DNA of 64,000 nt, taken from the NCBI GenBank assembly GCA_030789695.1, contig CM061133.1, positions 94,915,528-94,979,527 of the forward strand, in the 5' to 3' direction. Position numbers and translations under genes: made by a program. The notes beneath the pieces are model-generated. The model was not told the origin of the DNA. It was given only the letters and a program-made list of their open reading frames with translations, and ran no database searches. This document shows positions 20,704 to 32,460 of this stretch, in pieces (within the stretch, counting starts at the first letter, position 1; each line of letters starts with the position of its first letter). The DNA comes from Scilla litardierei (lineage: Eukaryota > Streptophyta > Magnoliopsida > Asparagales > Asparagaceae).

Positions 20704-21873
20704 AAGCCTAGTCTTGCCCTTTTGTGACCTTTTTTGCATTTCTGGGCTCGTTTGAGCTCCGATTTGAACGGAGTTTCTTCCTATGGATTCCTCACGAAAT
20801 CCTCTTCAATCTGAAATGCTTTAATGTCGCAACTAACTTGTGAACTTGATTATTCCTTTGCGTCCAATGCTTTCCTCTATATATATTTCCTATTACTAAG
20901 ACGTGAATATAACTCGGTGTCAGACCCTACATCCTGACCCTATTACAGGTTGAGACTCGAAGTCTCTAGGCAACAGTAACCACTAGCAGCAGGTGTCGTC
21001 CCTATTTCAGAATCATTGAATATGTGATCGACTCGTTCGCAAGAGTGCCGATGGGATCACTCTGACTGTGACCGTGATGATTTTCGCAGTTTTAGTCCGT
21101 TCGTCTCAACTATGTCACTTGCCTAGCCTAGGGTATGGAACTCTGTCAACCCCACTAGCTAGCAGTGGTCAGTATACGTCGGTCTTTGGTACATCCATAT
21201 TGTATATCTTACAACATACCTTGGCCAAGGTTTTACCGAGAGCCGTACTGACATGTGACACTAACCTCCCATTAACGGAAGAGACGAATCCTCTATTGAT
21301 CATTACTCAGTTCGTACGCTTCGAGTGTCACCCAGCCTAAGATCTTTCAGCAGGCCTTGCCTCGAAGCTAGATCTTAGACCTAAGTAATACCGTTCACAC
21401 AAAGCTTCGTATAATTATCTCAATTCATAAGGACCAACTTACCTATCATCACTTAGAGTTATTAATGACAGTTAGTTAATGTTTAACCATTTAATAACTC
21501 TTGTTTGGGTCGTTCAGTGGACTCATTCTCTAATGAGCACCTGCGCCTTGTCTCCGACTTTACCAAGTCGAACTGTTATGAGACCAACTAGACTAAGACA
21601 CAATGGTCTGTCCGATGTGCCGATATCCTGACGTGCGATTATATTTTATATAGTCACGCACGTCTTCTTTATGATTTTCTGTTGTTTTCTGTCGTTTTGT
21701 ATCCATTCTCTCGTGATTTTTAGTTTTCTTTCACTACTTTGTGTTTTTGTGTCAATGCAAGAGAATGAAAGCGTTGGGGACATATAAAGCAGATATCATG
21801 AATCCTCGGTGCAACGTGAGGTGCCACGGGTGATCCTGAGGGCTAAATATCGAAGAATTCCATGTATCGGTCC

Positions 21874-22193
21874 TCAACCGATCGGGTGGACAGAGCCACC
21901 CGATCGGTTGGTGCACGCGTATATGACCCGGACAGGAGTTGAAGTGAAGAGCAGCTCACCCGATCGATTAAGTGATCGAGTGATTTCGACAGAGCTCTCT
22001 GTCTTTTGGGAGCTGAATTCCAACCGATCGGGTGACATCTCACCCGATCGATTTATCTGTAGCTGAAATTCACAAGTCACGACCCGGTGACATCAACCAA
22101 TTGTGTCAGCGACCGGTTGATGTATCTCAAGAGCCGAAGGGAAAATCAATTGTCAGCTCATCCGATCGGTTGATGCTTCAACCGATCGGGTGG
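21874..22193. repeat. CCCGATCGG palindrome array, element D 5' LTR
   Basis: Copies of CAACCGATCGGGTG and its reverse orientation CACCCGATCGGTTG alternate through about 320 bp directly upstream of the TATA box. Several are decayed (GATCGATT, GACCGG). Confidence 0.85.
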
Positions 22194-22202
22194 CCGTATT
22201 TC

Positions 22203-22212
22203 CTATATATAG
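22203..22212 (+). promoter_or_regulatory. TATA box, element D 5' LTR
   Basis: CTATATATAG, a palindromic TATA sequence a few bases after the last palindrome of the array. The identical box is in the 3' LTR at 50368-50377. Confidence 0.65.
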
Positions 22213-23169
22213 TGACCTAGTTTTTACCAGACACGGATCCCCATTGTATTTTCTGTCTTTTTGGGATTTTTGGCGGCTCGGAATTTATTTCATCTTGTAA
22301 GTCTTCTGATTGTTCTGTAACTTTGAGATTACGTTAATACTATTGTTAGCTCTGCATTTCTATTACTTGATTTTAATTACAATTGTTGAATTTCATTGTG
22401 ATGATATTTTCGCCATGAATTATGAGTAGTTTCCCAATCTAGGGTGTTGGTGGAAACCCCTTCGTGGGTTCTCCCTAGAACGACCATAGGATTCGGATTT
22501 CGATAGGATTTAGGAATTTAGATGGTTACACGGGGCATTTTATTGTCGTTGGCAGGAGAAAGACCGCCTCTGACTGTCGGGCCAAGGGGAAATAAAACTG
22601 GCGTTGGATACCCTAGCCACAGCTCACACCCCTAGCGTAGACATTGAATCCGAGCATGTGGGAACGGCAGGATGAAATGTTGGGAGTAATCGTTGCGAGC
22701 TTAGTGCTCCCGTTGTCAGTCGGTGTTAATGGACATGGGAATGCCCACGGACCGAACCCGAGTAGTCCTAGTGTATCATCCTGGGCATCGACCGGAATAT
22801 CGGGCCCATGGGACGCTAGGTATCACTCTTAGAGGCAACGTCTCACCACTTAACCCTAAAATCCAATCGTATTCCTATCCGTCGGTCATAATAGAGAGGG
22901 CACATGATGGGATGGAAAACCGAAGTCCTAGGTTCCTTTTATATCGTACATCCTCTGTATTTCTATTTTGTGACAACCTACCAATTGATCGGGCTAGCTC
23001 ACCCATCGGGTGCTCCGGTTCTTTCTTGACAACAAGCACAACACACACCTCCCTGAGTTCGACCCCCAAGCCACACTACAACACCGTGCGCCTGCGGTTA
23101 TAAATATTTAAATCTGGTATCCCCGATTTCACTACATATATTGCTAAATCTAGGGGAGGTCAAGCTTTA

Positions 23170-23187
23170 TGGCGCCGTTGCCGGGGA
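23170..23187 (+). other. Primer-binding site of element D (tRNA-Asp)
   Basis: TGGCGCCGTTGCCGGGGA, a perfect complement of the plant tRNA-Asp 3' end including CCA, seven bases after the LTR. Confidence 0.9.
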
Positions 23188-23668
23188 GGTAACATGCTTG
23201 TTTATTTTAGGACCCTGTGAACCCTAGAGACTAGTTCACATCCTCACCACATGATAATTTTCGCATTCTACTTACTTTTTGATTTTACTTGGACATATTG
23301 TATATATTCGTTGTATAGGATAGGTAGACGATGTCGCCACACCTACATCACTACTCCTTATCTCTCCATTCATACAACTCATGCTATTAACATGCTCTCT
23401 ATCCGTGCAGTCTCTCTATCCTTTTCTTGCCGGTTCTCCGCTCTACAACAAGGATGTCGTGTGCCGTTTCAGGTGATATCTAGACACATGCACACCACAT
23501 CAACTATTTGGCCCAAAGGCTGACAGAATCTCTAAGTGATTCGAACGTCCGTTCCTTTCTGTCAGCTGCTGTAGAAAATCAAGAGAGGAATCATGATGTT
23601 CAGCAGCATCCCGTCGCGACAATTTTTTCCCTCCCGATGAGCGATGCTTATTGACATTCCCAGTATAG
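23188..23668 (+). other. Leader region of element D where gag would be expected
   Basis: No gag-like sequence in any frame; short frames only. The gag and protease of an autonomous ancestor have been deleted or replaced here. Confidence 0.5.
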
Positions 23669-24181
23669 AATTCAGCGGGGGAGAGATATAACACCTATGG
23701 GGAGTTTTGTCTGGAGGATCATCAGGCAGAGTTTATCGAGTGCGCTGAACAGGAATCTATCTTATCCTTACAGACCTCTACAGAGCATCCTGGATCTTGG
23801 GACCATGAGGGAGCTAACAGTAGTGGTGGAGAACTATTACCTGTTGAGACCTGTTTTCGCGTTGAATCCTTCTTCTCGGATGATTATCCTGAACATGAGA
23901 AAGACCCAGAGCCTTCCTCTATAGTCCACTCTTTACCTTGCAAAGCTTCCCCATGCGAAACCACGGCCGGGAGTGAAGTTATAAATGGTAGCTTCCAGGA
24001 GACCCGGAAAGAAGTCCTTTCACTGGAGGATTCTCGGCTTGAAAAATATGTGTCAGGACCTCAAGAAGTTGAGATGAAGGAGCTACCTCCAGGATTGAAG
24101 TATGAATATTTAAGGGATGATTTGACGATGTATGAATATTTGGGGGAGGATTCGATGCTGCCAGTCATAGTGAACTCCTAG
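23669..24181 (+). pseudogene. Open frame before RT in element D, no start codon
   Basis: 170 codons open between a TAG at 23666 and a TAG at 24179, without an ATG near its start. The product is acidic and rich in Glu, Ser and Pro; its end (about 24070-24180) has the linker that precedes RT in OTA elements (KELPPGLKYEYL and later SMLPVIVNS). The upper part is of unknown function. It is probably the remnant of the protease-RT connector of the polyprotein, in the same frame as the RT start. Confidence 0.55.
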
Positions 24182-25200
24182 CTGCCCGAAGACCAAATGA
24201 CCTAACTACTTGGTGTTTTAAAAGATTTAAGAATGTTTTCGATTATGCAATCAAAGATTTGAAGGGAGTGAGCTTCGGACTTTGCTCGCACAGGATATTG
24301 CTCGCAGATGAGCAAGCTTCTTCATCGAGCCGCAACGAAGATTGAACCCCATCATGATGGAAGCGATCAAGAAGGAGATTGTTAGACTCCTCCAGGCCGG
24401 GATTATAGACCCTATTTCTGGCAGTCGATGGGTTAGCCCGGTGCACGTTGTGCCCAAGAAGGGGGAATGCCGGTCATTCGTAACGAGAAAAACGAGCTCA
24501 TTCCCACGAGGACCGTCACCGGGTATCGGATATGCATTGATTACTGGAAATTGAACAAGGCTACAAGGAAAGATCACTATCCTCTCCCTTTCATTGATCA
24601 GATACTCGAAAGACTGGCAAAGCACAACTACTTTTGCTTTATGGATCGATACTCTGGCTTTCTGCAAATTCCCATCCACAATGACGACCAGGAGAAGACA
24701 ACTTTTACTTGTCCATTTGGGACGTATGCTTACAGGAGAATGCCGTTTGGACTTTGCAACGCCCTGGCTACATTTTAAAGATTGATGTCCGCAATCTTCT
24801 CCGATTAGTCCTAGGATATAATGGAGGTCTTCATGGATGATTTCTCCGTCTATGGAACGGAGTTCGACTCGTGTCTCCACAACCTGACTAAAGTCCTCGA
24901 AAGGTGTCAAGATAAAGGACTAGTTCTGAAATGGGAAAATTCCACTGTATGGTCCAAGAAGGAGTTGTGTTGGGGCACGTTATTTCTTCAAGAGGGATTG
25001 ATGTGGACAAAGCAAAGGTGGATGTGATCGAGAAGCGTCTGCCCCCACATAACCTTCAGGGAGTCTGTGGTTTCTTAGGGCACGTGGGATTCTACCACCG
25101 GTTCATAAAGGACTTCTCTAAAATTTCTAGGCCATTGACCCAGCTCCTCATGAAGGATACGCCTTTCTTCTTCGATGACTAGTGTATGGAAGCTTTCCGC
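24182..25200 (+). pseudogene. Reverse transcriptase of element D, broken
   Basis: RT sequence of OTA type: VRLLQAGIIDPISGSRWVSP (near 24370), RICIDYWKLNKATRKDHYPL (near 24530), then MPFGLCNALATF (near 24750). The catalytic motif is FMDDFSVYG (near 24835), the FMDD form of YxDD common in this group. Next comes the connection region with GFYHRFIKDFSKISRPLTQLL. Lesions: TAA near 24202, a frameshift near 24467, a TAA after 24775, another near 24930-24950, and a TAG after 25180. RT would copy genomic RNA into DNA within the particle. Confidence 0.9.
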
Positions 25201-25764
25201 CTTTTGAAGCAAGCCCTCATTTCCGCACCTGTGATTCAGCCGCCCGATTTGAGTCTACCTTTCGAGTTAATGTGCGATGTTAGCGACTATATGGTTGGGG
25301 CCATCTTGGGATAGAGGAAGGATAAAAATCTGCACGTTAAATACTATACGAGCAAGACCCTCGATGAAGCCCAAAGAAATTATACGACCATGGAGAAGGA
25401 ATTGCTAGCCGTCATCCATGCCATGGACAAGTTCTGGCCGTATCTTGTGGGTGCCAAGGTAATCGTGCGTACAGATCACGCCACCCTCAAATACCTTTTG
25501 AACAAGAAGGAAGCCAAACTGTGCCTCATAAGGTGGATTCTCCTCCTCCAGGAATTCGACTTGGAAAGCAATGACAAGAAAGGGGCAGAGAATGTTGTAG
25601 CAGACCACCTGTCCAGGATGCCAACTCTCGATTTAGATGCTACTCCTATTGACGACTCACTCCCTGACGAGCATATTTTCTCCATCTATTCTGTTTGGAC
25701 TCCGTGGTACGTCGACATCGCCAATTATCTGACATGCGGCATCGTCCCCCACAACGTGAGCTAG
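25200..25764 (+). pseudogene. RNase H of element D, broken
   Basis: Follows RT directly. Readable motifs: FELMCDVSDYMVGAILG with the first catalytic Asp, then a TAG replacing a Gln codon near 25312, [19 protein letters not shown] with the catalytic Glu, and [17 protein letters not shown] with the second Asp. The segment [12 protein letters not shown] marks the usual end of RNase H before integrase. In an active element it degrades the RNA of RNA-DNA hybrids. Confidence 0.9.
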
Positions 25765-26960
25765 TAGCAGAGAAGAAGTTCTTTCACGAGGTCCGGAAAT
25801 TTTATTGGGACGACCCTTATTTGTACAAAGCCTACAATGACGGGGTAATACGAAGGTGCATTCTTGAAACAGAAGAAGCCTCCGTAATTTCTCATTGCCA
25901 TGATCAACAATGTGGATGCCATGCGAGTGCTTACAAGACCACGACGAAGATCCTCCAGAGTGGAACCTATTGGCCGACTCTTTTCAAGGACACATACGCT
26001 TATGTCCAGGCTTGCGACAAATGCCAAAGGATGGGAAACATCTCCAAGAGGAACGAAATGCCTCAACATTACATTTTGGAAGTCGAGATCTTCGATGTTT
26101 GGGGAGTTGACTTCATGGGGCCGTTTCCCTCGTCCTAAGGAAATCAGTACATCAGAGTGGCCGTAGATTATTTGTCCAAGTGGGTAGAAGCGATAGCTAG
26201 CCCCACTAATGATTCCTTGGTGGTGGCCAGATTCTTTAAGAACAATATTTTCCCGAGATTCGGCGTGCCTCAAGTCTTAATCAGCGACGGAGGGAGCAAC
26301 TTCATAAAGAAGAAATTCGAAGCTCTTTTGAAGAAGTACGGGGTGCAACACTGAATTACTCGCCAATCACCCACAGCCAAGCGGCCAGGTGGAAGTTTCA
26401 AACAGAGAGATGAAGAGCATATTGGAGAAGACTCTGGCTAACTCTAGGAAGGATTGGTCATCGAAACTTTCAGACGCGCTTTGGGCCTACAGGACTGCAT
26501 TCAAGACTCCGATCGGCACAACCCCTTATCGACTTGTCTACGGGAAGGCATGTCATCTACCTATGGAGTTGGAGCATAAGGCATTTTGGGCCATCAAGAA
26601 TCTGAATTTCGACGCCAAGGAGGCAGGAAACCACCGACAGCTACAACTAAGTGAGCTTGACGAGATCCGGCTCAACGCTTACGAAAATGCCCGGATCTAC
26701 AAAGAGAAATTGAAGCGGTGGCATGACAAGCGCATTTTGAAGAAAGATTTCAAGGAAGGAGACTTAGTTCTCCTATTCAATTCGAGACTGAGGCTCTTTC
26801 CCGGAAAGCTCAAGTCTAGGTGGTCGGGACCATATCGAGTCACCAAGGTCTTCCCGCACGGAGCAATTGAAATAATGTGAAGAGATGTACTGTTCAAGGT
26901 CAATGGGCAGTGTTTAAAACATTATACGATCAGCGAACCCGCAATCTCTCCGGTCGGAAC
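25695..26960 (+). pseudogene. Integrase of element D, broken
   Basis: N-terminal zinc-binding region: two His and CDKCQR (25880-26030). Core: first Asp in VWGVDFMGPF (near 26105), second Asp in LISDGGSNF (near 26280), and the catalytic Glu in GQVEVSNRE (near 26392). C-terminal region to about 26880 with [18 protein letters not shown], then a TGA and a further VLFKVNGQ stretch. Lesions: TAA after 26135 and a frameshift with stop near 26352. The DDE residues themselves are intact. Confidence 0.9.
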
Positions 26961-27428
26961 CTCAATGACCGATGGCTCATCTACAAACCCTCTGAACCTG
27001 AATTGATCACGAAATGAGGAGTCGAGCTACTGACTATAACCAAGCGCTTCATGGGAGGCAACCCTTGTTCTAAACCATCGTCATTATCTATAGGATTAGC
27101 TTTCTTATTTTTTTAATGAATAAATTCTGCTATGGGGATAATCATTGGGAGACTTAGATGAATTTTTTGTTTATGCAAGAAATTGCTTCAACCGATCGGG
27201 TGATGCTTCAACAGATTGGTTGAGCTGTATCTAAGATGGCTGTATCGGGACATCAGCCAACCGATCGGGTGGCATGTGCAACTGACCAGGTGTCAGATCG
27301 GGTGACAATGGCAGAGCTCTTGGAAAATTTTGGAATTAAATCAACCGATCGGTTGATCTGAAGTTGTGATCGGTGAAGACCGGGTGAAATCGATAGTACT
27401 CTCAGGAAATTTGTGAAGCGGTCAACCG
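26961..27428 (+). other. Post-integrase noncoding region of element D with palindromes
   Basis: Contains the conserved box at 27020-27065 (CAAGCGCTTCATGGGAGGCA), the counterpart of 416-462 in A, and a CCCGATCGG palindrome cluster (27187-27424). Sire2 is inserted inside one of these palindromes. Confidence 0.7.
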
Positions 27429-27635
27429 TGTAGGGATCGTCTAACCCTTGCAATACTCACAACACACACTAGAGGGGGGGTGAATCGTGTAATGGCAATA
27501 AAATTGTCCAAATAAAATTTAACTTGCAAATGCGGAATTATAAATGCAAGAGGAATTAAATGGCACAATCAATCCAAACGCAAACACAAAGTTTTGCACT
27601 GGTTCCCCAAACTTGGGTACATCCAGCCACACCAA

Positions 27636-27917
27636 TATTCACTATATTCCCACACAGAGAAGTGAATACAAATCCCACAAAGAGATACCCCACAAAGAGG
27701 ATTTATGCCCTACACAAGGACCCAACCAATCCTACACAAGGATCAAGATTCCCACACAGAGAATCAATAACTCCCACTCAGAGAATTAGGGTTAGTCCTA
27801 CACTAGGACACTAAACTCCCACAAAGAGAGTTAATTCCCACAAAGAGAATCACCTAAGTCCCACAAAGAGACAACCTCCCACAAAGAGAGTATCCTAATC
27901 CCATAAAGAGAAAAGGA
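27636..27917. other. Constant-loop hairpin array in the Sire2 3' LTR
   Basis: Clear units: TATTCACT/AGTGAATA (from 27636), ATCC/GGAT around TACACAA (27729-27743), GATTC/GAATC around CCACACAGA (27747-27765), AACTC/GAGTT around CCACAAAGA (27814-27832). About a dozen units in all, with weaker ones between. Confidence 0.7.
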
Positions 27918-28196
27918 GAACAATTTATACCTTGTAAAGTAAATACTCTTACCTATGCCTTGAGATGCTTACTCATGAATGAATGCAAGGCATGGAAGAG
28001 GATCTCCAAGTGTTGGAATATGCTTGAGAGCACTTGGATGATTTCCCTTGAGCTGGACTTCAATGCATGAAGACAGATGAATGCTCAAATAGAGGGAAAT
28101 GAGGGAGCTTGAGAGTGGCTTATTGATCTCTTTAGATTTTCTATAGAATCAAGAGTTTATCAAATGTTGTCAAGAGTTCTCGAGAATGGCAACACA

Positions 28197-28218
28197 CTCA
28201 TATATATATATATATATG
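28197..28218 (-). promoter_or_regulatory. TATA-rich tract, Sire2 3' LTR
   Basis: An expanded (TA)n run at the position of the TATA box of the other Sire LTRs. Confidence 0.5.
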
Positions 28219-28303
28219 AATCATATATCAAGCCCAAAAACCGAAAGAAACAGCCAGAAAAACAAATCTGCAACGGCTAGAAACTGGGTGAAAACGACAA
28301 GAA

Positions 28304-28821
28304 CAGTCGACTGAAGATCAAAAGACTGTCGACTGATCAACGGCTAGAAAATATCCAACGGCTATAATCTGAGCCAGGACAGTCGACTGACGAAGTCAAT
28401 ACAGTCGACTGATAAACAGGACAGGCGCCTGTTAATCCATCAGCAGACGACTGCTGCAGGGGATGGATCGAAACAGAGAGCTGCACTCTTTCTCCAATTC
28501 TTCGCACAGGCGACTGGTGTTAATACTACAGTCGACTGTCGAATAGTCAGGAGACTGTATATTCTTCATCAGTCGACTACTGTAAAGTATGGAGAGAAGA
28601 CAGAGAGATGCAGAGATTGCACTTACGCTAGACAGGTGACTGTTGACAGGCGACTGTAAATGTACAGGCGACTGGGAACTGATTGACAGGCGACTGTGCG
28701 TAAAGCTCAAATGTGAGTCAATAGAAATGTTGACTTGAGCAGTGCATATCAGGTGACTATAGAAGGATCTACAAGTGACTGGAAATCACCCAGCCGACTT
28801 TTTTCCCTCATCAGACGACTG
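28304..28821. repeat. CAGTCGACTG palindrome array, Sire2 3' LTR
   Basis: Same array as in Sire1; copies include CAGTCGACTG, CAGGCGACTG and decayed forms. Confidence 0.85.
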
Positions 28822-29237
28822 ACCGAAAGAGTGAACCTATTGGGTTGGATTCTATGATAATCCTAAGGTTGACTAAGATGGTTAAATGCATGAGCATGAA
28901 TGAGTAAACCATCTAGCAAGGCATTACATCAACCCTAGACTCAAAAAGAGAGAGAAAGCAATAAAGTAAATTACATGGATTACAATGGTTTCAAAAGAGT
29001 CCAAGTCTTCAATCTTGATGCCTTGATTGCTCTCCATCATCTCCAAGCTTTGGCACTCCTTGAGTCCAAACTTTGGTTCTTCTTCACATGATGTCCATCC
29101 TTACACCAAGTGATTAGTCTCCAAGAAAGATATCCTTGAAATAAGCTGAGAGACTAAAACATGAGATTCATTAGTCAAAAACATAATGTTGTGATCATCA
29201 TCAAAATAAGATTGGTATGAAACACCAATACTCAACA

Positions 29238-30161
29238 ATCTCCCCATTTTTGATGATGACACACATTATGTTAATCATAAAGAATTAAAGCACAAAGCCA
29301 ATGATCTCCCCCTACTTACATGCACCAATTAAATAATGAGATACACAAAGGTAAATGCTCAAAACCCAATAACAACATGGTGACATATAATAGGCATGGA
29401 TTACATAAACCAATTGCAAAGTAAAAGATCATGCAAACAAGAATGGTTTATCTAATCACATATATCTCTTCCCTATAGAGATATCTCTCCCCATATGCAT
29501 ATGCAAATATCTCTCCCCCTATAGATATGATCACATAATGCATATATCTCTCCCCCTTGACATCGTCAAAAAGGTGGACATCAAAAATATCCCCCTTTAA
29601 CATCTTAACCAAGATGTGACACTATGCAAGAAAAGAAAGATATGTATGATACCAAATATAAAATTTAGTGGGTATCAATTCACTATCCCATGCTCCCCCT
29701 AGATCATAGAAATGGTCAACTCTTGACTTCTAGGATCTAATACCAAATAATTATTGGAGCCATGGGCCGTTAGTGTATCAAAGCAATAGATATGGAAAAA
29801 ATCAAGCTTCAAAGATACACACAAATATTGCCAAAAAATGAGATATGAAACATGTTGGCAATAAACAAAAGGTTTGGTTTGAGACCCAAAATAACCAAAT
29901 ATAAATAATGATCTCAAATAACCTCCGAAATGAGAGTTAAAATATGTCTTAAAATAATTTAAACATATATTATATTAACTCCCCTATTGACATACACATG
30001 GATCATGCATGTATGTCAATAAACCCCAAGGTCCCAATTTTCATGAAAAGAAATAAGTTTGAAAAATATTTTCAAAATCATGAAACCCACACAATCAATG
30101 GGTATGTATAAAATAACCATAGAAGCATAATACCCATGCAATATGCAAATGTGTGAGGAAC
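29238..30161 (-). other. 3' internal noncoding region of Sire2 with multiple polypurine tracts
   Basis: The tract next to the LTR is AAAAATGGGGAGAT in sense (29238-29251). Further CTCCCC/CCCCCT tracts on the plus strand lie near 29308, 29488, 29514, 29549 and 29591, the multiple-tract pattern known from Sireviruses. No ORF. Confidence 0.65.
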
Positions 30162-31353
30162 CTAAACATTAGGTAACCAAACCCAAGAGGAGTTTGATTT
30201 CCTAACATAATCACACGAGGTGATCACATCCTTAACTAGAGAATTGATGTAACTATCTCTCTCTTGCTCACTAGCCTTAGTGGGAATCCATAATCTCAAG
30301 GATTTTCTAGGCAAAGGTTTTGCCTTAGCAAGAGGGAAGGATGTGGCATTCTTAGGTGTAGAAACAAGTTTCTTAGCATGCAAAGAATGAGGATTTTGCT
30401 TCTTAGCAAAAAATAAAGATTCTTCATTCTTCCTCATCACCTTGTGATCTACATGCTTCTTGTGAGTGTTATTATTGTACAAGAGAGCATGGTGATTCTT
30501 CTTAGGTGCTTTAGCAATATTTCTTGAATTTACACCAAAGGAAGAATTAGAGGTGGGTTTGGGAACCACATTTTGAACATAACCCAAACCTCCTCTATGA
30601 TTTGCCGGATGTTGTTTTTCCAACAAATCGTGGAGTGAATCCCTAGAATACACAAAGCTTATGAGCTTCCGGGATTCCCCTTCACACTTCAACGTAAGTT
30701 GTTGAATGTGAGTATCTAAGCTAAGGTTTTGAGCAATGAGATTTTCATTAGAAATGCTCAATTCCTTAACTTGAGAAAGAAGTGTGTCTTTCTCATAAGT
30801 GTCATAAACATGCCTTTCATCATGAACTACACTTGCAATAACTAGTTTATGCATTCTACTCTTAGCACTCTTATATTTAGCTTTTAATTTATTGTAAGAG
30901 TGGATGCACTTACTAGCCTTTTCGGAGGCCAAGTCAAATTTGAACTTGAGCTCCTCATATGAGATCTTTTCTTCCACGATCTCAACATCATCATCATCAT
31001 CATCATCTTTGCACGAGCTTGATGACGACTTCTCCTCCTTAGCCACAAGGCGCGAATCCTCATAGGAGTTGTAGGCGTCAAGCCAAGCATCCAACTCTTC
31101 TTCGTTTAATCCGGAGGGAATTGGAGTAGGGACATCCATGGCTACAAAGCATGCGTGAGCATCCTCCTTAGTATCCTCTTCTTCGGTACAAGAAGTGTCC
31201 TCACTCGAATCATTAAAGGTCCCGACAAGTCCCTTTTTGTGATTTTTGGACTTGGACCTTCCTTTCCAATGCTTCTTCCATTTACCCTTGTACATTTATT
31301 TAATGGGTTTGGAAGGACATTCGGTGGACAAATGACCTTTTCCACTGCAAGTG
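30162..31353 (-). pseudogene. Sirevirus-like Gag of Sire2, C-terminal half
   Basis: Continues the gag begun at 39633, from which it is separated by LARD1. It starts with the second half of the zinc knuckle (CSGKGHLSTEC, 31345-31310), then one in-frame TAA near 31296, then an open frame of 377 codons. That frame has a basic stretch (GKWKKHWKGRSKSKNHKKG), an acidic region (DDDDDDDVEI), a coiled-coil-like segment (SQVKELSISNENLIAQNLSL) and a conserved end region (HRGGLGYVQNVVPKP). Apart from the TAA and the LARD1 insertion it is intact, in contrast to Sire1. Confidence 0.85.
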
Positions 31354-32411
31354 TGACCGGCGCCCCGTTTACGGTTTGGGCGCGGTGTCGTTTTACCGCA
31401 AGTGCACGGTTAGTGTAGGGTGCGGGTTTATCGAACTCAGGGAGGTGGATGGTTTGAATGGCTACTAGCCTCGCCTAGGTTGTGTGCTAGCTACACGGAT
31501 AATGTGGGTGAAGTGTAGAAATAAAAGAAATAAATGAAAATGACACAAAATGAATCCCCGCTAACACGGGCTAGAGCACTCATGACACTTGGCATTTGAC
31601 TTGACCCAGGGTGAGAAATTGCCCCAAAAGGTGGTACCTAGCCTCCATGGCCCGATATTCCGGTCGGTGCCAAGCACGCTAGGCCTACCCGGTTCCGGAC
31701 GGTGGGCATTCCCATGTCCATTAACACCTTCCGCAACCGGGAGCATTAAGGCCACAATGATATCTCCCAACACTTCGTCCAAGCCGTTCCCACGCGCGAG
31801 GACTCGATGTCAACGCTAGGGGCATGAGCTATGGCTAGGGAGTCAACCGCCAAGTTTATTCCCCCTTGGCCCGACGGTCAGAGGCGGTCTTTCTCCCGCC
31901 AATGACAATGAAACGCCCCCGCGTAACCCTAATGGCCAAATAGGTCAAATGTGATTTCTAGCAATACATCAAAGCGGATCTTGACAGGACAAGCAACGGA
32001 CCCCAATCCCCAACACATCTAGTGTGTTGCCATACGAATTGGACCCAGATCGCTAGAAATCCCCATTGACACATTTCATCGAACACGTGCCATGGAACCA
32101 AGTCTAATGTAAATTTCCAAGCAACAATCCTACCCTAACCCGTATTAGGGTTCATCAAAACTACTCAATGGTGAATAACATAAAAACAAACAACACAAAA
32201 GACATATAAACTTTCACCATCAAGCAAAATAAACACAATACAAACAATGGAGAAAAAGAGAGGAAAATACTTATCTTGAGTGAATCGTCAATCCAATACA
32301 AGACTTATTGAACAAAATACCTAGTCTAAACTAACCTAGAACTCACAAGAGAAGGGGGGCCAAAAGCCCTCAAAACTCCAGGAGATCCCCCCAAAGTCGT
32401 GCTCCAACTTC

Positions 32412-32422
32412 CCTTTTATAAG
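32412..32422 (-). promoter_or_regulatory. TATA box, LARD1 3' LTR
   Basis: CTTATAAAAGG, matched by the copy in the 5' LTR at 37804-37814. Confidence 0.65.
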
Positions 32423-32460
32423 CCCCCTCAAAACCCAACCGGTTCGGGTCCAAAACTGTC

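Larger units (their letters stand above)
19631..21628 (-). repeat. 3' LTR of element E, main piece
   Basis: In element sense this is the R/U5 side and part of U3. It holds a TATA box at 20203-20212 and, upstream of it in sense, a GC-rich palindromic block (20481-20703). Continues at 51324-51386 and 58247-58430. No ORF supported. Confidence 0.75.
21629..23162 (+). repeat. 5' LTR of element D
   Basis: 1534 bp, starts TGACGTGCG and ends GGGGAGGTCA. Contains the palindrome array (21874-22193), TATA box (22203-22212) and a conserved leader. The first bases form a perfect 8-bp hairpin (21630-21637 with 21657-21664). Confidence 0.9.
27429..29237 (-). repeat. 3' LTR of Sire2
   Basis: 1809 bp, plus-strand ends TGTAGGGATCG and ACTCAACA. 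Contains the hairpin array (27636-27917), a TATA-rich tract (28197-28218) and the palindrome array (28304-28821). Confidence 0.9.

Noticed and set aside
23170..23187. tRNA-Asp gene
   Set aside because: Only the 18-base complement of the tRNA 3' end is present; no cloverleaf in the flanks. It is a primer-binding site.
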